Assembly: GCF_002813755.1 (NCBI RefSeq)
Contig: NZ_CP018061.1
Coordinates: forward strand, 3,090,001 to 3,154,000
Origin: Enterococcus mundtii
Lineage (GTDB): Bacteria; Bacillota; Bacilli; Lactobacillales; Enterococcaceae
DNA length: 64,000 bases
Direction: 5' to 3'
Of this stretch, positions 24,395 to 33,735 are shown piece by piece. The notes under the pieces were generated by a model. That model was given only the letters and a program-made list of their open reading frames with translations, was not told where the DNA came from and ran no database searches. A program made the translations under genes and the position numbers. Positions within the stretch are counted from its first letter, which is position 1. Every line of letters begins with the position of its first letter.

Positions 24395-26656
24395 ATGAAG
24401 TTTACAAACGGCTATTGGTTGGCAAAAGAAGGGTTTCATCTTGAACACCCGAACCATGTCTATGAAGCTCAAGTGAAGGAGGATAAGTTAACTCTTTTCT
24501 TGCCTTATAAACCGATCCAGACAAGAGGGGATACCTTGAATCTAGGGATGACGACCTTGTCTTTTGAATCACCAAGAGAAGATATTATCAAAGTACAACT
24601 GGTGCATCATGACAAAGCACAAACCGGTCCTCATTTTCAACTCAACAAGCAATCATCTTCGGTCATGATCGATACAGAAAATGAAAAATTTTATACGTTC
24701 CAATCAGGACAATTAGTCGCACGAGTGCCGAAAAACGCCGCATTCCAAATTGATTTTCTCGCGGAAGGGAAATGTTTGACTTCTTCTTTGCCAAAAGCAC
24801 AGGCGTTGGTCAAAAGTAGTGACGGCCTGTATTACATGCGAGAACAGTTATCATTAGATCCGTATGAATATGTCTATGGCTTAGGTGAACGATTCACCCC
24901 GTTCATCAAAAATGGGCAAATCATTGATTGTTGGAATCAAGATGGCGGTACTGGTAGTGAACAAGCGTATAAAAATATCCCATTTTATTTAACGAACCAA
25001 GGGTATGGTGTCTTTGTCAATCATCCTGAAAATGTCTCATTTGAAGTTGGTTCGGAGAATGTTTCACGCACACAATTCAGTGTAGTAGGTGAACGATTGG
25101 AATACTATATCATCTATGGACCCGATATGAAAACGATCTTAAGAAAATACACTGATTTAACGGGCAAACCCGCATTGCCACCTGCATGGTCGTTTGGTTT
25201 GTGGTTATCAACTTCCTTTACGACGGACTATCGTGAAGAAACAGTCATGGGATTTATTGAAGAAATGCAGACACGAGAGATTCCGTTTGATGTCTTTCAT
25301 TTTGATTGTTTTTGGATGAAAGAATTCGAGTGGTGTGGTTTTGAATGGAATCGCGAGCTGTTTCCAGATCCGCAACAACTGATTGAAAAAATCCATCAGA
25401 AGGGCTTGAAGGTCTGCGTATGGATCAACCCGTATATCGGACAAAAAGCGGCAGCCTTTCAAGAGTGTAAAGAGAAAGGCTATTTCATCAAAGATAAACA
25501 TGGCGAAGTTTGGCAATGGGATCTTTGGCAAGCGGGTCAAGGAATCATTGACTTTACAAATCCAGAAGCGCGTCATTGGTACAAAGAAAGGCTGAAAGAA
25601 CTCATAGAAATTGGTGTCGATTCCTTCAAGACGGATTTTGGTGAACGTATACCTACGGATGTGAATTACCACGATGGTTCTGATCCGCAAAAAATGCACA
25701 ACTATTATGCGTATCTTTATAACGAAGTCGTCTTTGAATTATTAGCAGAATTACGCCCAGATGAAGCGGTCGTATTTGCTCGTTCTGCTTCGGTTGGTTC
25801 ACAAAAATTCCCAGTCCATTGGGGTGGGGACAACTTATCGGAATACCCGTCCATGGCAGAATCATTAAGGGGTGGACTCTCATTTGTGTTATCCGGCTTT
25901 GGCTTCTGGAGCCATGACATTGGTGGATTTGAAGAGAATGCGACAGCGGATATTTATAAACGTTGGACACAATTCGGATTATTATCTACTCATAGTCGCT
26001 ACCATGGTAATATTGAATACCGAGTACCGTGGAACTTTGGGGAAGAAGCGGTATTGGTCAGCCAACGATTTTCAAAATTAAAAAATCGCTTGATGCCTTA
26101 TATCTATGAGCAAGCGGTAGAAACAGCGCAAACAGGTATCCCGATGATGCGTCCAGTGATGCTGGAATTTCCAGAAGACTATACGACGCATACGATCGAT
26201 AAACAGTATATGTTCGGTGAACGGCTGTTGATTGCACCGATTTTCAATGGGCAGGGAAAGGTCACTTTTTATTTACCAGAGGGACGTTGGACGAATTATT
26301 TAGATAATCATGTATATGAAGGACAACAATGGTACACACAGACCTATGATTACTTCCACTTACCCCTCATGGTCCGTCCTAATTCATTGATCATCGAAGG
26401 TTCCGTGGATACGACCGCTGCATACGACTACACGAAAGACTTGACTGTGCACGTTTTTGAACTGACTGAAAAAGTGACGCAACAAGTGGTAGATCAACAG
26501 GGGCTTTCAGTTGGTACGATCACTGTCATACCCGAAGATGAGAGCTATCAGGTCAAGATAGAAGGGTTATCACATGTTCAAGTCGTGCTTAGAAATCGGA
26601 AAGTACAAGGATGGACGGAACATCCACTAGGCTGTTCCATCCTGGTTGAACACTAG
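24395..26656 (+). CDS. GH31 alpha-xylosidase (YicI-like)
   Basis: The 753-residue cytoplasmic enzyme contains the GH31 nucleophile motif KTDFGERIP (Asp414) and the acid/base motif HWGGDN (Asp479); spacing and wording match the YicI group of alpha-xylosidases rather than alpha-glucosidases, which usually have DMNE at the nucleophile. It would release xylose from alpha-xylosides such as isoprimeverose from xyloglucan. Domain order is an N-terminal beta-sandwich (to about 250), the barrel (about 255-600) and C-terminal beta domains. There is no signal peptide, so the substrate must arrive through the ABC importer encoded upstream. Confidence 0.88.
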   Translation: MKFTNGYWLAKEGFHLEHPNHVYEAQVKEDKLTLFLPYKPIQTRGDTLNLGMTTLSFESPREDIIKVQLVHHDKAQTGPHFQLNKQSSSVMIDTENEKFYTFQSGQLVARVPKNAAFQIDFLAEGKCLTSSLPKAQALVKSSDGLYYMREQLSLDPYEYVYGLGERFTPFIKNGQIIDCWNQDGGTGSEQAYKNIPFYLTNQGYGVFVNHPENVSFEVGSENVSRTQFSVVGERLEYYIIYGPDMKTILRKYTDLTGKPALPPAWSFGLWLSTSFTTDYREETVMGFIEEMQTREIPFDVFHFDCFWMKEFEWCGFEWNRELFPDPQQLIEKIHQKGLKVCVWINPYIGQKAAAFQECKEKGYFIKDKHGEVWQWDLWQAGQGIIDFTNPEARHWYKERLKELIEIGVDSFKTDFGERIPTDVNYHDGSDPQKMHNYYAYLYNEVVFELLAELRPDEAVVFARSASVGSQKFPVHWGGDNLSEYPSMAESLRGGLSFVLSGFGFWSHDIGGFEENATADIYKRWTQFGLLSTHSRYHGNIEYRVPWNFGEEAVLVSQRFSKLKNRLMPYIYEQAVETAQTGIPMMRPVMLEFPEDYTTHTIDKQYMFGERLLIAPIFNGQGKVTFYLPEGRWTNYLDNHVYEGQQWYTQTYDYFHLPLMVRPNSLIIEGSVDTTAAYDYTKDLTVHVFELTEKVTQQVVDQQGLSVGTITVIPEDESYQVKIEGLSHVQVVLRNRKVQGWTEHPLGCSILVEH

Positions 26657-26681
26657 AAGAGTCGTTTGATTTCAGACAACA

Positions 26682-26754
26682 AAAAAGACGAAACGACACC
26701 TTCACATCAACCAATGGGAGTAGGTAGGATGTGCGTGCTGTTTCGTCTGTTTTG
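26682..26754. terminator. Bidirectional terminator between converging operons
   Basis: AGACGAAAC (26686-26694) pairs with GTTTCGTCT (26740-26748), with an inner CACATC/GATGTG stem, flanked by A and T runs on both sides. Confidence 0.8.
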
Positions 26755-26805
26755 TTTAGCCATCAATGGTGGTTTCCGAATGAATGGGAAATCGAAAGCG
26801 AGAAG

Positions 26806-27321
26806 TTACTCTCCCATCACCATGACGTGACAGGTTCGGTTTCGTACACGGTTTTGGTCAAAGTCGACGAAGTAAATATAGCCAACAGAGCCAATCTCTA
26901 ATTTTCCTTCGCTCAAAATAAAACTTTCGCTTGCACCGAAAAAGGAAGAGCGGATGTGAGCATCGCCATTTAAAATCGTTGCAGGATCGGTTGGATAGTT
27001 AGGATCATCCAGACCCATCAGGAATTCTAAATGCTTCGGTCCTGGATAACGATAATTCGTGTTCTCAGATAGCTCTCTCGGAATGATTTTATCTAAAATA
27101 CGATTTAGGTCTACTTGTAGAAATTCATCGCCATTAAAATCGGTATCGTGCATATACTCTTCAAAAATCACTGAGCAAGTCGTATGAGGAGATTGAACGA
27201 GACAAATACCATTCGTGATTTGACTTTTCTCAACGATTGCTTTGACCTGTTCAGTAATATTATGATAAGACACACGATTACCATTTGAAGTCAAAGTTAA
27301 TTGATCTTTTGCGAATTTCAT
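26806..27321 (-). CDS. YjbQ/UPF0047-family protein
   Basis: The 171-residue protein has the family hallmarks SPHTTCSVIFEE, NGDAHIRSSFFG and a C-terminal DFDQNRVRNR motif, whose His residues bind a metal. The family is about 140 residues; this copy carries an insertion around 75-105 (RELSENTNYRYPGPKHLEF). Some members show weak thiamine-phosphate synthase activity, but the true role is unsettled. Here it is the last gene of a PTS/aldolase/isomerase operon, ending one base before the isomerase gene, which suggests a role in phosphosugar handling. Confidence 0.8.
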   Translation of the reverse strand: MKFAKDQLTLTSNGNRVSYHNITEQVKAIVEKSQITNGICLVQSPHTTCSVIFEEYMHDTDFNGDEFLQVDLNRILDKIIPRELSENTNYRYPGPKHLEFLMGLDDPNYPTDPATILNGDAHIRSSFFGASESFILSEGKLEIGSVGYIYFVDFDQNRVRNRTCHVMVMGE

Positions 27322-28017
27322 CTATTTAAGCTCCTTTTTTAGTTCTGCTACTTTCTGGATCATATTCGTCAATGTTTGAGCAGGGTCGTCAGCCGCCACT
27401 ATACCGCTTGTTCCCCCAGTACCATCTGCACCGGATAATAACGCTTTTTCTACATCTTCAACAGTAGAAATCCCCGCTGCTTGTAAGAGCTGGATGTCTG
27501 GATTGATTGCGCGAACCGCATCATTGGTTGCTTTCATGTAAGAAATATCACTGGATTGACCAGTGCCAATCAACTCCGTCGGTTCACAGACCATCACATC
27601 AGGATGAAGTGTTGCCACTGCTTGTGCTTCTTCAATGGAATCTGCACAAACGATCGTAAGGATGCCTAATTCATCTGCACGTTTTACTGCTTTTGTCAGT
27701 TCGTTCACAGTCATTGGATGTTCCGCATGATTTAAAAACGTAGCAGTAACCCCAGCTTTAGCAACTGCTTCAGGAAGAATATATCCCATGCCACGTCCTA
27801 CTTGAAGCCCGTCTAAATGTTGAACAGTAATGAATAAATGATCAGTTTCGTTTTTGATTCGGGCAGCATCGACATGCTGGACAGTGAATAAAATGTCAAT
27901 ATCGTGTTTAGCAGATAGTTCATCTGCTACCTTGGCTAAGGCAAGTGCTTGGTCGCCATATAAATAAGCTTTTGGATTAACAACAAAGAATGGGGTACGT
28001 AAGGTTCTTTTTTGCAT
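27322..28017 (-). CDS. Triosephosphate isomerase-like sugar-phosphate isomerase
   Basis: The 231-residue TIM-barrel protein keeps the three catalytic elements of triosephosphate isomerase: Asn-x-Lys at the start (VVNPKAY), the His in NHAEHP and the Glu in CEPTELIGTG, plus the GADGTGGTSGI phosphate loop. The His box differs from the GHSERR of housekeeping TIM, as in specialised isomerases for erythrulose phosphates. Placed behind an aldolase and a PTS, it probably interconverts a short-chain ketose/aldose phosphate produced by the pathway rather than glycolytic triose phosphate. Confidence 0.78.
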   Translation of the reverse strand: MQKRTLRTPFFVVNPKAYLYGDQALALAKVADELSAKHDIDILFTVQHVDAARIKNETDHLFITVQHLDGLQVGRGMGYILPEAVAKAGVTATFLNHAEHPMTVNELTKAVKRADELGILTIVCADSIEEAQAVATLHPDVMVCEPTELIGTGQSSDISYMKATNDAVRAINPDIQLLQAAGISTVEDVEKALLSGADGTGGTSGIVAADDPAQTLTNMIQKVAELKKELK

Positions 28018-28029
28018 AATTACACTCCT

Positions 28030-28863
28030 TTATTCATGAGAAGCTGTGTGGAAGACATTAAAATAATGCTCTAGAGTTTTAGCGATTGCTTCGTTTGCAT
28101 CATGGATCAAGTCAAAGTAATTTTCTGGTTGCTTTTCACGGATCTTATCCATTGATGCTGTGATAAAGTCGGTAAAGATATTGATTTTACGAATCCCGTT
28201 GAGCGCACATTTCTCAAGATTTTCATCCCCAGAAGAAGAACCACCGTGTAACACTAAAGGAATAGCTAATGCCTCATACAGCTGTTGTAGAACATCGAAA
28301 TTGATTTTAGGTGTACCTGTATAGTGACCATGGGCGGTACCGATAGATACTGCCAATGAGTCTATGCCAGTTGCTTCTGCAAATTTCACAGCTTCACTAA
28401 ATTCTGTATAGATGGAGTCACTTTCCTCTGATTCCAAGCTATCTCCAGCGCCGACGTGACCGATTTCTGCCTCAACAACCACACCGAAAGGATGAGCATA
28501 ATCAGCGATCGCTTTTGATCGGCGAACGTTCTCTTCGAATGAATCTTCTGATGCGTCGATCATGACCGAAGTAAATCCTAGATCGATTGCTTGCTTGATG
28601 ATTGCTTCGTCTTGACCATGATCTAAATGTAAGGCGACAGGTGAAGTACTTTTTTCTGCTAAGAATTTACCAATCAAAGCGGCTTCTTCTAACGACATCA
28701 TATTCATATGAGACTGGGCAAACGCCAAGATCAATGGTTTCTTTAATCGTTCAGCTGTTTTTACGTACGTTCTTGCGCTATCTAAATCGAAGAAATTGGC
28801 AGCAGGGATCGCGTAATTGTTTTTATCTGCCTGTTCAAATAATTCTTTTGTGGTAACCAGCAT
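28030..28863 (-). CDS. Class II ketose-phosphate aldolase (GatY/KbaY/Fba-like)
   Basis: The 277-residue enzyme shows the Zn2+-dependent aldolase motifs: LHLDHGQD, EAEIGHVG, GTAHGHYTG and LHGGSSSGD. These bind the metal and the dihydroxyacetone phosphate half of the substrate. It would split the phosphorylated ketose delivered by the neighbouring PTS into dihydroxyacetone phosphate and an aldehyde. Whether the substrate is a tagatose/fructose bisphosphate or a 1-phosphate cannot be told, but no kinase is present in the operon. It follows EIIB by 12 bases. Confidence 0.88.
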   Translation of the reverse strand: MLVTTKELFEQADKNNYAIPAANFFDLDSARTYVKTAERLKKPLILAFAQSHMNMMSLEEAALIGKFLAEKSTSPVALHLDHGQDEAIIKQAIDLGFTSVMIDASEDSFEENVRRSKAIADYAHPFGVVVEAEIGHVGAGDSLESEESDSIYTEFSEAVKFAEATGIDSLAVSIGTAHGHYTGTPKINFDVLQQLYEALAIPLVLHGGSSSGDENLEKCALNGIRKINIFTDFITASMDKIREKQPENYFDLIHDANEAIAKTLEHYFNVFHTASHE

Positions 28864-28875
28864 GTGGATTCTCCT

Positions 28876-29160
28876 TTATTCGTTGATTTTCTTCTCGATT
28901 TCAGCATACATCGCTTCGGTACCGATACCTGTCAACAAAGGCAGACCCATAATGACACGATCTTTGATTGAATCTGGCACGACTGTCGTACTGACAACAA
29001 TGTCATATTCATCGATTTTATTCATTTCGTCGGCTACTTTTGATTGATACAACTTTACTTGCTCCGTTAGCCCTTTTTCTTTTAACCATTCTTTTACTTT
29101 GTTCGTTACAACGGTAGAAGTTGCAACACCTGTACCACACATAATCAATAATTTTTTCAT
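28876..29160 (-). CDS. PTS EIIB component, galactitol type
   Basis: The 94-residue domain begins MKKLLIMCGTGVATSTVV; the Cys in CGTGVATS accepts phosphate from EIIA and passes it to the sugar. This P-loop form is characteristic of the galactitol/pentitol EIIB family. It is translated between EIIC and the aldolase with 12-base gaps on each side. Confidence 0.9.
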   Translation of the reverse strand: MKKLLIMCGTGVATSTVVTNKVKEWLKEKGLTEQVKLYQSKVADEMNKIDEYDIVVSTTVVPDSIKDRVIMGLPLLTGIGTEAMYAEIEKKINE

Positions 29161-29172
29161 TCTAGTTTCCTC

Positions 29173-30519
29173 CTATTCAGCTGTTTTAGCTGCTTGTTTT
29201 TTTGGTAAAATTTTGTTGACGTAGATCAATCCGAAAAGAACAACTGCACCGATGATCGCTAAACCACCCCAGCTTAAAACTTTTGTTAGTCCGACATACA
29301 TCCAAGTGGTCCAAAGACCGCCTTCTGCCATCGCAGTAATCGTTGAGTTTCCTTGTAAATCAAAGTTTGCCGAACGAGCAGCTGTTGTGACTAGTGGGGC
29401 AACCCAAGATGTGATGTAAAGAATACTTACCATATAGAGTGTTCCAGCGATTACTGTTCGAATAATGTTTCCTGCAAAGACTGCAGCCATCAAACAGATC
29501 AAGAATGGAATCGTTGCTAAGTCACCAAAAGGCAAAGTTGTATTGCCGGGTAGGATAACCGCTAATAAGATCGTAATCGGCACGAGTAATAAGGAAGAAG
29601 AAAGAACAGCTGGATGACCTACAGATAACGCAGCATCCATTCCGATATAAAGTTCTCTTCCTGGGAAACGTTTTTTGACAAATTCATTGGCAGCTTCTGA
29701 TATTGGAGTAAGCCCTTCCATTAATAAAGCAACCATTTTAGGCATGATCACCATAACTGCTCCAGTTTGAACCGCCAATTGACCAGTACCTGCAACATCA
29801 TAGCCAGCTAAAATCCCCATCACCAAACCAATCAGAAAGCCCATTACAGTTGAATCACCAAAAACACCGAATTTCTTTTGAATCGTTTCTGGGTCAGCTT
29901 TCCAATCTTTCAATCCTGGAATACGGTCAAAAATCCAGTTCATTGGTAATGCAAAGACAAATCCTGGAGCTGCTGTTCCATGAGGGAACGTAATATTCGG
30001 GAATCCATAAAATTTGTTGATAATCGGACCTAAAATATCGCCCATCAAAAGGATCATCATCAAATAAATCACCGTTGCAGCGATTCCCATAGCGAAATCA
30101 CCGGTCAAAGCAAAAATAAGTGAAGAAATAAATGCAGCATGCCAGATATTCCAGATATCAACATTCAATACTTTCGTCAAGCCGAGTAAAATCAGTACGA
30201 TATTCAATACCACACCGATTGGAATAGCGAGACTCCCCAAAATCGTTCCATAAGAAATCGCTGCGGCTGCTGGCCAACCGACATCGATCGTGGTCAAGTT
30301 TAACCCTAAACGCTCAACCATGTGCTGTGCCGCTGGTCCCAAGCTGTTTCCTAGTAAGTCAATTACTAGATTCAATCCGACAAAACCAACACCAACTGTC
30401 AACGCCGAAGTAAATGCTTTTCCTGGTTTTGTTCCTAAAATGATTCCGAAAATAAAGATAAGGATAGGAAGGACAACAATCGAACCTAAATCAACAAACC
30501 ACTGTAATGCGTCTAACAT
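29173..30519 (-). CDS. PTS EIIC component, galactitol type
   Basis: The 448-residue permease starts MLDALQWFVDLGSIVVLPILIFI and contains about ten membrane segments with the GatC-like signatures SEAANEFVKKRFPGRELYIG and the DAALSVGHPAV loop. It imports and phosphorylates a sugar or polyol. The true substrate is unknown; galactitol itself would need a dehydrogenase, which is absent here. Confidence 0.9.
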   Translation of the reverse strand: MLDALQWFVDLGSIVVLPILIFIFGIILGTKPGKAFTSALTVGVGFVGLNLVIDLLGNSLGPAAQHMVERLGLNLTTIDVGWPAAAAISYGTILGSLAIPIGVVLNIVLILLGLTKVLNVDIWNIWHAAFISSLIFALTGDFAMGIAATVIYLMMILLMGDILGPIINKFYGFPNITFPHGTAAPGFVFALPMNWIFDRIPGLKDWKADPETIQKKFGVFGDSTVMGFLIGLVMGILAGYDVAGTGQLAVQTGAVMVIMPKMVALLMEGLTPISEAANEFVKKRFPGRELYIGMDAALSVGHPAVLSSSLLLVPITILLAVILPGNTTLPFGDLATIPFLICLMAAVFAGNIIRTVIAGTLYMVSILYITSWVAPLVTTAARSANFDLQGNSTITAMAEGGLWTTWMYVGLTKVLSWGGLAIIGAVVLFGLIYVNKILPKKQAAKTAE

Positions 30520-30531
30520 AAATGTTCCTCC

Positions 30532-30993
30532 TTAATGTAAGCCATATTTTTTGATAATCGCTAGATATTCTGTTTCTGTAGTGAGTGTTAAGAGTTCCTC
30601 TAAAACGCCAGGTTTCTGGAACATCTCAATCAATTGTTGCAACATTTCCAACTGTTCATGAGGTTCTTTCAACGCAAGCATGAACAACAATGAAACATCT
30701 ATTTCTTTGTCGTTTGTGCCCATTTCAATAAATGGTAATGGTTTTTTGAGTGACATGAACGCCACTTGTGATTCATTGACATACTGGCTATCTGTATGTG
30801 GAATCGCAACGCCTATACCGTTAATGGCTAAACCTGTCGGAAATACTTCCTCACGTCGAATAATATTTTGATAGAAATCATCCGTGACACATTGTTTCTT
30901 TCGTAGTTCTTCTGATAGCTTTTGCAACGCTTCTTCTTTCGTTGCGAATGATTGATTCAATAACGCAAGTTGATGATCAAAAAACAAGCTCAT
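30532..30993 (-). CDS. PTS EIIA component, fructose/galactitol type
   Basis: The 153-residue cytoplasmic phosphocarrier has the active His in GVAIPHTDSQYV and the flanking pattern RREEVFPTGLAI of the EIIA-2 family. It carries phosphate from HPr to EIIB. Its start overlaps the end of the regulator gene by 17 bases, and GAGGAGGGA is its ribosome binding site inside that gene. Confidence 0.9.
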   Translation of the reverse strand: MSLFFDHQLALLNQSFATKEEALQKLSEELRKKQCVTDDFYQNIIRREEVFPTGLAINGIGVAIPHTDSQYVNESQVAFMSLKKPLPFIEMGTNDKEIDVSLLFMLALKEPHEQLEMLQQLIEMFQKPGVLEELLTLTTETEYLAIIKKYGLH

Positions 30994-32932
30994 TCCCTCC
31001 TCTTATAAGTCTGTGATAAAGTTCATCTGGTGTTTGACTCGCTACAATCCACTGGATTTCTTCTGAGGAATTGAACAAGTCATAAATTGAAGCGATCAAT
31101 TCTTTTGCTTCGGTCATATTCTTTTCGGCGATCGCTAATAAGACGATCAATTGGATCTTCGTATCTCCCCAAGCAATCGGTGAAGCAAGTGTGACAAATG
31201 CCAATTTTGTTTCTTTCACTGTATGTGGATCAGCATGAGGGATGGCCACCCCGGTTTTTAGTCCTGTACTACCTAATTCTTCTCGATCAAATAAAGAGCG
31301 TTTAAAACCGTGGCTAACTAAGTCTTTTTCCAAGTAATCATCGGCTAAAAAAGACAAGATCGCTTCTTTTGTTGAAAAGGGCTTTTGTATATAAATGAAA
31401 TCTGGGTCAAGATATTTTTTTAGTAAAGTGGGCGATTGATATTTTTTTGAATGGAATTTTTTTTCATTTTCATTCAAATTAGAAATTCTTGCTGAAATGT
31501 TTGTGATTTCCTCGGTAGTTGGTAAAGCAGACACGTACATAACAGGCGGTTCTACTTCTTCTAAAGGGATTGTTGAAATGATTAGATCAACCATTTCCAA
31601 AGAAGTATGAGAGAGTTTGTTTGATTGAATGATTTCTAAAACAGTATTCGCCGAAATGGTCTGCTTGATCCGATTGAAAATCAATTCTGAAGTGGCAAGG
31701 CCAGAGCGACAAACGATGAGGATATGATTTGTCATCTTTCGCTTTTCAAAAGCCAGTTGGAAATGAATCGTGAGAAAAGAGACTTCATCCTCTGTTAAAG
31801 AACAGCGGAATTCTTTCTCTAACTCGCTAATCGCATACTTGGTCAATGTGAACATCGTCGAATATTGTGTTTTGATACTTTTAAGCAAAGGGTTCTTGAT
31901 CAACATACCAGTTTTCAGACGATGGATCATGGGTACGATATGTGAGAGCAAGGCTTGTAACAACAGTTCATCTTGTGTCAGATCAATTTTCAATAAAGTC
32001 GACATTTTATCAATGATTTGTTTTGTGGAAACAGTGATGACTGAATCAGGCTTATCCGTACTTTGGACATAAGGTTCGATCCCGTGAGCAAGTAAGAGCG
32101 AACAGATATATTGGATATCTGACTCCTGTAATGAAATAGACAAGGATTCATTAACCATTTCGGCAAATGAACGGGCAATCATATACAGTTTCATTCGTTT
32201 CAATTCATCAAAGACTAGCTGTTCTTGCTTTTCGATGTGATGATCTAAAAGAAGCCTAGATAAAAAAATCTGTAAGGATAAAGATAATGATTCTACAAAA
32301 TAGTTATTAATTTGCCGTCCAATTTGCTGGATCATCCCATAAATAAACTGTTCTGTCAGGTCAATAATTCGCTCATCAAACAGCGAAGGAATAGAAGTAT
32401 GTTGACTTCCTTCAGTTTCCATATATGGTTCTAAGAATGATTTGAAAACATTTTGTTGAACAGACTCATCTGCGATCAATTGCAATCCATGTGACGTTAC
32501 TTTTCCTGTGATCTGTTTGGATTGGCAAAATCTTACGATGTCATCTACATCATTTTTGATTGATTGCTGGCTCACAAAAAAGTATTCAGCAAACTCATGA
32601 TAACGCATGGCTTTTTCTGAAAAAAAATAGTTCCCGAATATAAACAAGCGTCGGTATTCTGGGGAGTATTCATCAAGAATGAGTTGCTCATATACCAACA
32701 AAGAACGTGCATTTTGTTTCGCTGATTCAGTACCTTCTAAGCGAATACCCTTGCGAGGTAGCTTAGTGATCACGGTACCAGTTTCTTTTATTTTTTCTTC
32801 CAAACTTGTTAAGTCGTTGTAAACTGTCTTAGGAGAGACATACAACTGTTTTTGGAAAAATGCTGCTGGTTGATACTTTTCTTGGTCTAAAAGTAGACGT
32901 AGCAACAACTTTTCCCTTTTGCTTAAACTCAT
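30977..32932 (-). CDS. PRD-containing transcriptional activator (MtlR/LicR type)
   Basis: The roughly 651-residue regulator has an N-terminal helix-turn-helix (SKREKLLLRLLLDQ, then FFQKQLYVSPKTVYNDL), two PTS regulation domains over about 85-400, an EIIB-like domain (ILIVCRSGLATSELIF, with Cys) and a C-terminal EIIA domain (GVAIPHADPHTV, with His). Phosphorylation of these sites by the PTS links activity to sugar supply. It is the first gene of the PTS/aldolase operon. ATG 32932 is chosen because GGAGG lies 7 bases upstream; the GTG at 32941 is too close to it. Confidence 0.88.
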   Translation of the reverse strand: MSLSKREKLLLRLLLDQEKYQPAAFFQKQLYVSPKTVYNDLTSLEEKIKETGTVITKLPRKGIRLEGTESAKQNARSLLVYEQLILDEYSPEYRRLFIFGNYFFSEKAMRYHEFAEYFFVSQQSIKNDVDDIVRFCQSKQITGKVTSHGLQLIADESVQQNVFKSFLEPYMETEGSQHTSIPSLFDERIIDLTEQFIYGMIQQIGRQINNYFVESLSLSLQIFLSRLLLDHHIEKQEQLVFDELKRMKLYMIARSFAEMVNESLSISLQESDIQYICSLLLAHGIEPYVQSTDKPDSVITVSTKQIIDKMSTLLKIDLTQDELLLQALLSHIVPMIHRLKTGMLIKNPLLKSIKTQYSTMFTLTKYAISELEKEFRCSLTEDEVSFLTIHFQLAFEKRKMTNHILIVCRSGLATSELIFNRIKQTISANTVLEIIQSNKLSHTSLEMVDLIISTIPLEEVEPPVMYVSALPTTEEITNISARISNLNENEKKFHSKKYQSPTLLKKYLDPDFIYIQKPFSTKEAILSFLADDYLEKDLVSHGFKRSLFDREELGSTGLKTGVAIPHADPHTVKETKLAFVTLASPIAWGDTKIQLIVLLAIAEKNMTEAKELIASIYDLFNSSEEIQWIVASQTPDELYHRLIRGGNELVF

Positions 32933-32945
32933 CGAACCCACCTCC

Positions 32946-32957
32946 GGAAGCGCTTCC
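32946..32957. promoter_or_regulatory. Candidate cre (catabolite repression) site
   Basis: GGAAGCGCTTCC is a perfect 12-bp palindrome with the AAGCGCTT core typical of CcpA sites. It overlaps the leader of the PTS operon, where CcpA binding would block transcription when glucose is present. Confidence 0.5.
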
Positions 32958-33005
32958 TTAATTCTATCTTAATGAAATTTTGTTATGTAGTAAATGATAA
33001 TTAAT

Positions 33006-33023
33006 TACCACATTAATGTGGTA
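33006..33023. promoter_or_regulatory. 18-bp perfect palindrome, candidate operator of the PTS operon
   Basis: TACCACATTAATGTGGTA lies about 75 bases upstream of the PRD regulator start, just upstream of the likely promoter (TAGAAT-like -10 on the minus strand near 32965). It is a good activator site for the PRD protein. The rest of the gap to 33204 shows nothing else. Confidence 0.5.
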
Positions 33024-33204
33024 GTCCTTGGTATAACAATGTTTTTTCGGTTTCAACAGACAGTTTATGAGTGAAACAAGGTAATGATAAAAGGGTACTA
33101 ATTAAAGTTTAATGTTTAGCAGAATGTTTAAAAGGGAGGAGTGAGTAAAAGAGAAGGTATTGTTTCAATATTGATTTTTAGTTGTCATTGTTTGGCTTAA
33201 ATAA

Positions 33205-33529
33205 ATGCTAATAGAATTCAAGTGTATGAAAAACAAAGGCTTTAGAATGAAAAAGAGAATCGGCAAAGTGAGAAAATTAGTACTAATTTTTACTAAGAGA
33301 ATTTGGACAAATCGATGTACTTATTCAAGTGGATTTTATTTTGAGCGTTCTTATTTCATACCTAAAGCTATGCGAGCGGAGCTAGAAAACATAAAGAGGA
33401 GATAGCTATTATTTTAGAGAGTGATTATCCGTACAGAAGTAGTGGTCTTTTTATGAATGATAAAGAAATCAGCGGGGAGTTGCTAAAAGAGACAGTTATC
33501 AGTGTCAAAGTTTGGGAAGAATCAATGTA
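33205..33529 (+). pseudogene. Doubtful short frames, possibly decayed gene
   Basis: A 66-codon frame (33205-33405) rich in Lys and Arg and an adjoining frame in another phase (to 33529, reading SDYPYRSSGLFMNDKEISGE) together look like pieces of one broken gene. No ribosome binding site is convincing and I do not recognise either piece. Confidence 0.25.
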
Positions 33530-33625
33530 ATAGTTGGAATCAAAGAGATATTTAATAGAATTGGTACTTAAAGTAGCATAAAAAATAGTCTAGATGACCT
33601 ATTTAGAATTGAAGTGAGCATTCAA

Positions 33626-33672
33626 AATAAGCCATCAAAGCTAAAAAGTATTTTTGGCTTTGATGGCTTATT
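33626..33672. terminator. Bidirectional terminator hairpin
   Basis: AATAAGCCATCAAAGC (33626-33641) pairs perfectly with GCTTTGATGGCTTATT (33657-33672). It lies downstream of the minus-strand ImmA/IrrE gene and has A/T tracts on both sides. Confidence 0.8.
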
Positions 33673-33735
33673 ATTGAAAAAATTACTTTTGGTAAATTTC
33701 ATGAGGTAAAAAATTGCTAGAAAGTTTAACTGTAC

